NCBI GenBank assembly: GCA_003864495.1
Contig: ML133471.1
Span: forward strand, 1,150,001 to 1,214,000
Source of the DNA: Nemopilema nomurai
Taxonomy: Eukaryota > Cnidaria > Scyphozoa > Rhizostomeae > Rhizostomatidae
Length of the DNA stretch: 64,000 nt
Direction of reading: 5' to 3'
Part shown: in pieces, positions 61,801 to 64,000 of the stretch
Position numbering within the stretch: the stretch's first letter is position 1
Layout of the letters: each line of letters opens with the position of its first letter
Translations under genes and position numbers: made by a program
Notes under the pieces: model-generated
Told to the model about the DNA's origin: nothing
What the model saw: only the letters and a program-made list of their open reading frames with translations
Databases searched by the model: none

Positions 61801-63617
61801 AATACTGTTCTTCTCAATATGACCAATAACGGGTCCATGCCTCAATGAGCAAGCTTCATAAATATGAATAAAAAATAGATGCAAATAATGTTATATCGAT
61901 TAGAGAAACCATAGCAATCAAATGAATTTTTAAGAAAAGGTGAAACCAAAAAATTGCTTGGTTACTTTGATAATTGACTTTTCTTCTTGGAGGCGACTTT
62001 CTCTTGGACAAGAAGGATTTGAATTGTGATTGTTTCATTGGAGAAAAATGCACTGTAAACAAATATAAAAGAATTTAAAAAAGCACAAAGAGAGTTTAAT
62101 TCATCTAATAAGGCTCGATATTCAAAGAAGCGCAAGACAATACTTTGGGTCGAAATGTTTTAATCTGCTCTGGGTGACTCAGCAGGATAAGCAGAAAACT
62201 ATGTGCAATTAGAATTGGGTCGGTTCTGTGTTGTTACTTTTTAAGTAGCCGTGGTTTCTCATCCACCTTCGCTCAGCTATGCAAGTATAACTACCTACAT
62301 ATGCTTCCATCCGTCAAAAACGTCGTTCATCGGTGTTAACCAGTCAATTAACTACAAACTGTGGGAATGCACAAAAAAGTAGGCATTCTTCAGCTTATCA
62401 TTCTTCAGCTTATGAAAGCATCTTTAGAAGCTAACAAATCAGTTAAAAACCCATTTTAATGAAGAATTGTAAAATGACATTAAAATGCAGCTACTAGAAT
62501 TTCAGAAATCAAAGTCTTTGGACTGCAACGGCAAGCTACTACCTTGAAGAGCCTTCCGCGTATTTTACACCAGCAATGTTATCAATGAAAAAAATGGATA
62601 GATGGGATGTACCTTGGCTCTCCGTCTGCATTTTGTCATCGTTCATTCGCACGGTGAGGTCAATTTCAATGTCCTCCTGATTACTGTCGCTGCAAAGTTA
62701 TGTACATCTGTACTTCAGATTGTCGCAGTTAAGTAAAAACAGGCTGCATATTTCTTTTAGATACCCTTTACCCATTGGTCCCGGTTAATATTCTTCACAA
62801 GAACCACCAAATACATACCGTGGTCCAACATTTTTAAACACGACTAAAAGAACGTACTCTTAAAGGCATTGATCATGATAAATGGAAAGCGTATACCCAA
62901 ATTGCAAAAATTGCTGAGTCATTATGATAGCTCCGTTAATTTGATTGGCTGTCAAGTAAACTGCACACATGATGTTTTAACCTCGCAGTTGATGTCTGAT
63001 CACATGAAAGCCGATTTATCACATGAAGACAGACAACAGCCCGTGGAAAACGGCTATTTACCATGACTCAATGCCTTTAAGCCATTTTAATTGGACTAAT
63101 CCCTATCCAACCTAATAAGTAATAATAAGAACTACTTAGCTAACATAACAAGCCAAGTTAAGAAATATACCTGGGTCTTTCATTGAGTGGCTTTGAGGAC
63201 AACTGGTCCTTCTCTGCTTGCAAGGCGATTTTCTCGACTCTGTCAGCCTGTAAAAAGTCGCCATGTCTTTAAAGCTCTTATTGGAGCAATATCTGCTTAC
63301 ATATCAAATGAAAAAGTGAGCGTATGTGAAATAAGCCTAACTATTGAAAAGCCTTTTGGGAAATCTCATACATCTCAATCTCAATCTGGTTCTTTGAAAC
63401 TGGCAATGAGCCTTGAATAATTACATGTATATTCAAAAGATAGACGGACGGTATTTTGATATTGGCCAGAGTTGGTACCTGAAAGCATGGTTATTTGAAG
63501 TACCCAGGACAAAGTAACATCAAGAAGGCTACACCTACAAGGTTGTTGATGATTTTCTCTACCGACTCCATGGTAATGTATATACTGTGTGCACTGTTTG
63601 ATTTCAAGGATTTTGAT
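55824..63617 (-). CDS. NUP214: nuclear pore protein Nup214, C-terminal half
   Basis: Twelve minus-strand exons in phase, about 1105 residues, with the 5' part beyond the window: 63617-63539, 63247-63171, 62689-62613, 62052-61966, 61516-61404, 60561-58314, 58168-58076, 57669-57623, 57515-57470, 56879-56820, 56570-56213 and 55857-55824. The first exons code a charged, partly coiled segment. The 2.2-kb exon is Ser/Thr/Ala/Pro-rich with FG motifs. The C-terminal exons keep the order of human NUP214: GFGLGGKP..D..KNPFG, then GFGSG, then AFGS repeats, then a last exon ending in a Trp-Arg pair (FSSWRC) where the human protein ends GGWRS. Nup214 sits on the cytoplasmic face of the pore and binds CRM1 and the mRNA export helicase through its FG domain and beta-propeller. 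Odd here is a run of nine 30-residue units rich in GLFG, coded at about 58430-59250. Confidence 0.88.
58430..59250 (-). repeat. in-frame 90-bp coding repeat in NUP214
   Basis: Nine units of 30 codons, each with GLFGAKPxDN, then AGSSGLFGGTS, then a Ser/Thr spacer. The CGGTTTCGCA motif recurs every 90 bp (58681, 58771, 58861, 58951, 59041). Central units are nearly identical at the DNA level and edge units are diverged, as expected from recent unequal exchange. Confidence 0.95.
62864..63076. mobile_element. 213-bp MITE with TTAA target duplication
   Basis: Ends AGGCATTGATCATG and the complement of AGGCATTGAGTCATG, flanked by TTAA at 62860-62863 and 63077-63080. TTAA targets are used by the piggyBac and Kolobok superfamilies; AGG-type ends favour Kolobok (tentative). 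It lies in a NUP214 intron. A partial relative lies at 34336-34535. Confidence 0.85.
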
Positions 63618-64000
63618 CTGTAAGTATTGAGAAAAGACGATCATTAGTGAGGAATAAAAAGTAGTACAAGATTCTGCCGCAGAAGTGCGTGTAAGAGTTG
63701 CGTTAGATCAGGCTACCGTTGGCTTGGGTTGGATAGGGGGAGGCTTAGATTATGCATAGGTTGCGTTTGGCCCGACTTGAGGTTGTGGTAGGGCTGAAGT
63801 AAATGACAGACGTGTCCTGGGTGCCCGTATTCAGGGTGTATTCTGGCAGATAATTGACATTTTCGTGAATATTTTTCTGCCTGAAATTAAACTTGAATAG
63901 GGGTTTTATTGCTGTTAACTGCCCTTTGAAAAGGCTAACACTTGTTCGTTCAAGATACAAACATAACACTACTTTAAAAGCGGTTGAAACATAAATGTTT
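63618..64000. other. NUP214 intron or upstream sequence
   Basis: Continues the NUP214 locus to the window edge. No further exon with matching phase was recognised. Confidence 0.4.

Overview
The window is animal nuclear DNA: AT-rich, with GT-AG introns of a few hundred bases to about 3 kb, and conserved metazoan genes between young transposon insertions and satellites. Nothing is bacterial, viral or organellar. The gene set (RPL5, AP-1 sigma, PSMB1, NUP214, a CCDC172-like coiled coil, a histamine N-methyltransferase-like enzyme) fits an early-branching or invertebrate animal. A cnidarian such as an anthozoan is my best guess, but the sequence alone does not settle it.

Layout. 0-0.5 kb: 3' end of an HNMT-like methyltransferase. 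1.1-2.1 kb: hAT-type element with intact 8-bp target duplication. 4.4-10.7 kb: two copies of a ~1.1-kb repeat, the second split by ~4 kb that includes a dead transposon, which itself carries a TA-flanked MITE. 11.5-12.8 kb: GC-rich short repeats, then a satellite with higher-order structure. 13.5-16.9 kb (-): C2H2 zinc-finger gene with eleven fingers visible. 18-21 kb: mostly gene-free. 21.3-24.2 kb (+): RPL5, seven exons. 24.7-30.7 kb (+): AP-1 sigma, with a 3.05-kb foldback element in its third intron-sized gap (between exons 2 and 3). 31.7-32.3 kb: Tc1-like transposase relic. 35.7-40.4 kb (+): three DMAP1-binding modules apparently spliced to five C2H2 fingers. 41.2-42.9 kb (-): unrecognised 194-aa gene, head to head with the CCDC172-like gene at 43.35-47.8 kb (+). 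48.4-49.2 kb: 74-bp tandem array beside the 3' end of PSMB1 (49.3-53.1 kb, -). 55.8-63.6 kb (-): C-terminal half of NUP214, with a 90-bp repeat expansion coding for GLFG motifs.

Exon models were built by hand from reading frames, splice dinucleotides and phase. For RPL5, AP1S, PSMB1, the 194-aa gene, the CCDC172-like gene and the visible part of NUP214, every junction keeps phase. RPL5, PSMB1, AP1S and NUP214 are housekeeping genes with unrelated jobs (ribosome, proteasome, clathrin sorting, nuclear pore), and I see no operon-like link between them. The one pair that looks co-regulated is the 194-aa gene and the CCDC172-like gene, which share a ~430-bp intergenic segment holding a perfect palindromic CRE.

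The most interesting items are the DMAP/C2H2 fusion built by exon-pair duplication, the foldback family with GGGTxATTCCAT ends and 4-bp target duplications, the nested insertions dated by paralogous empty sites, and the GLFG expansion in NUP214.
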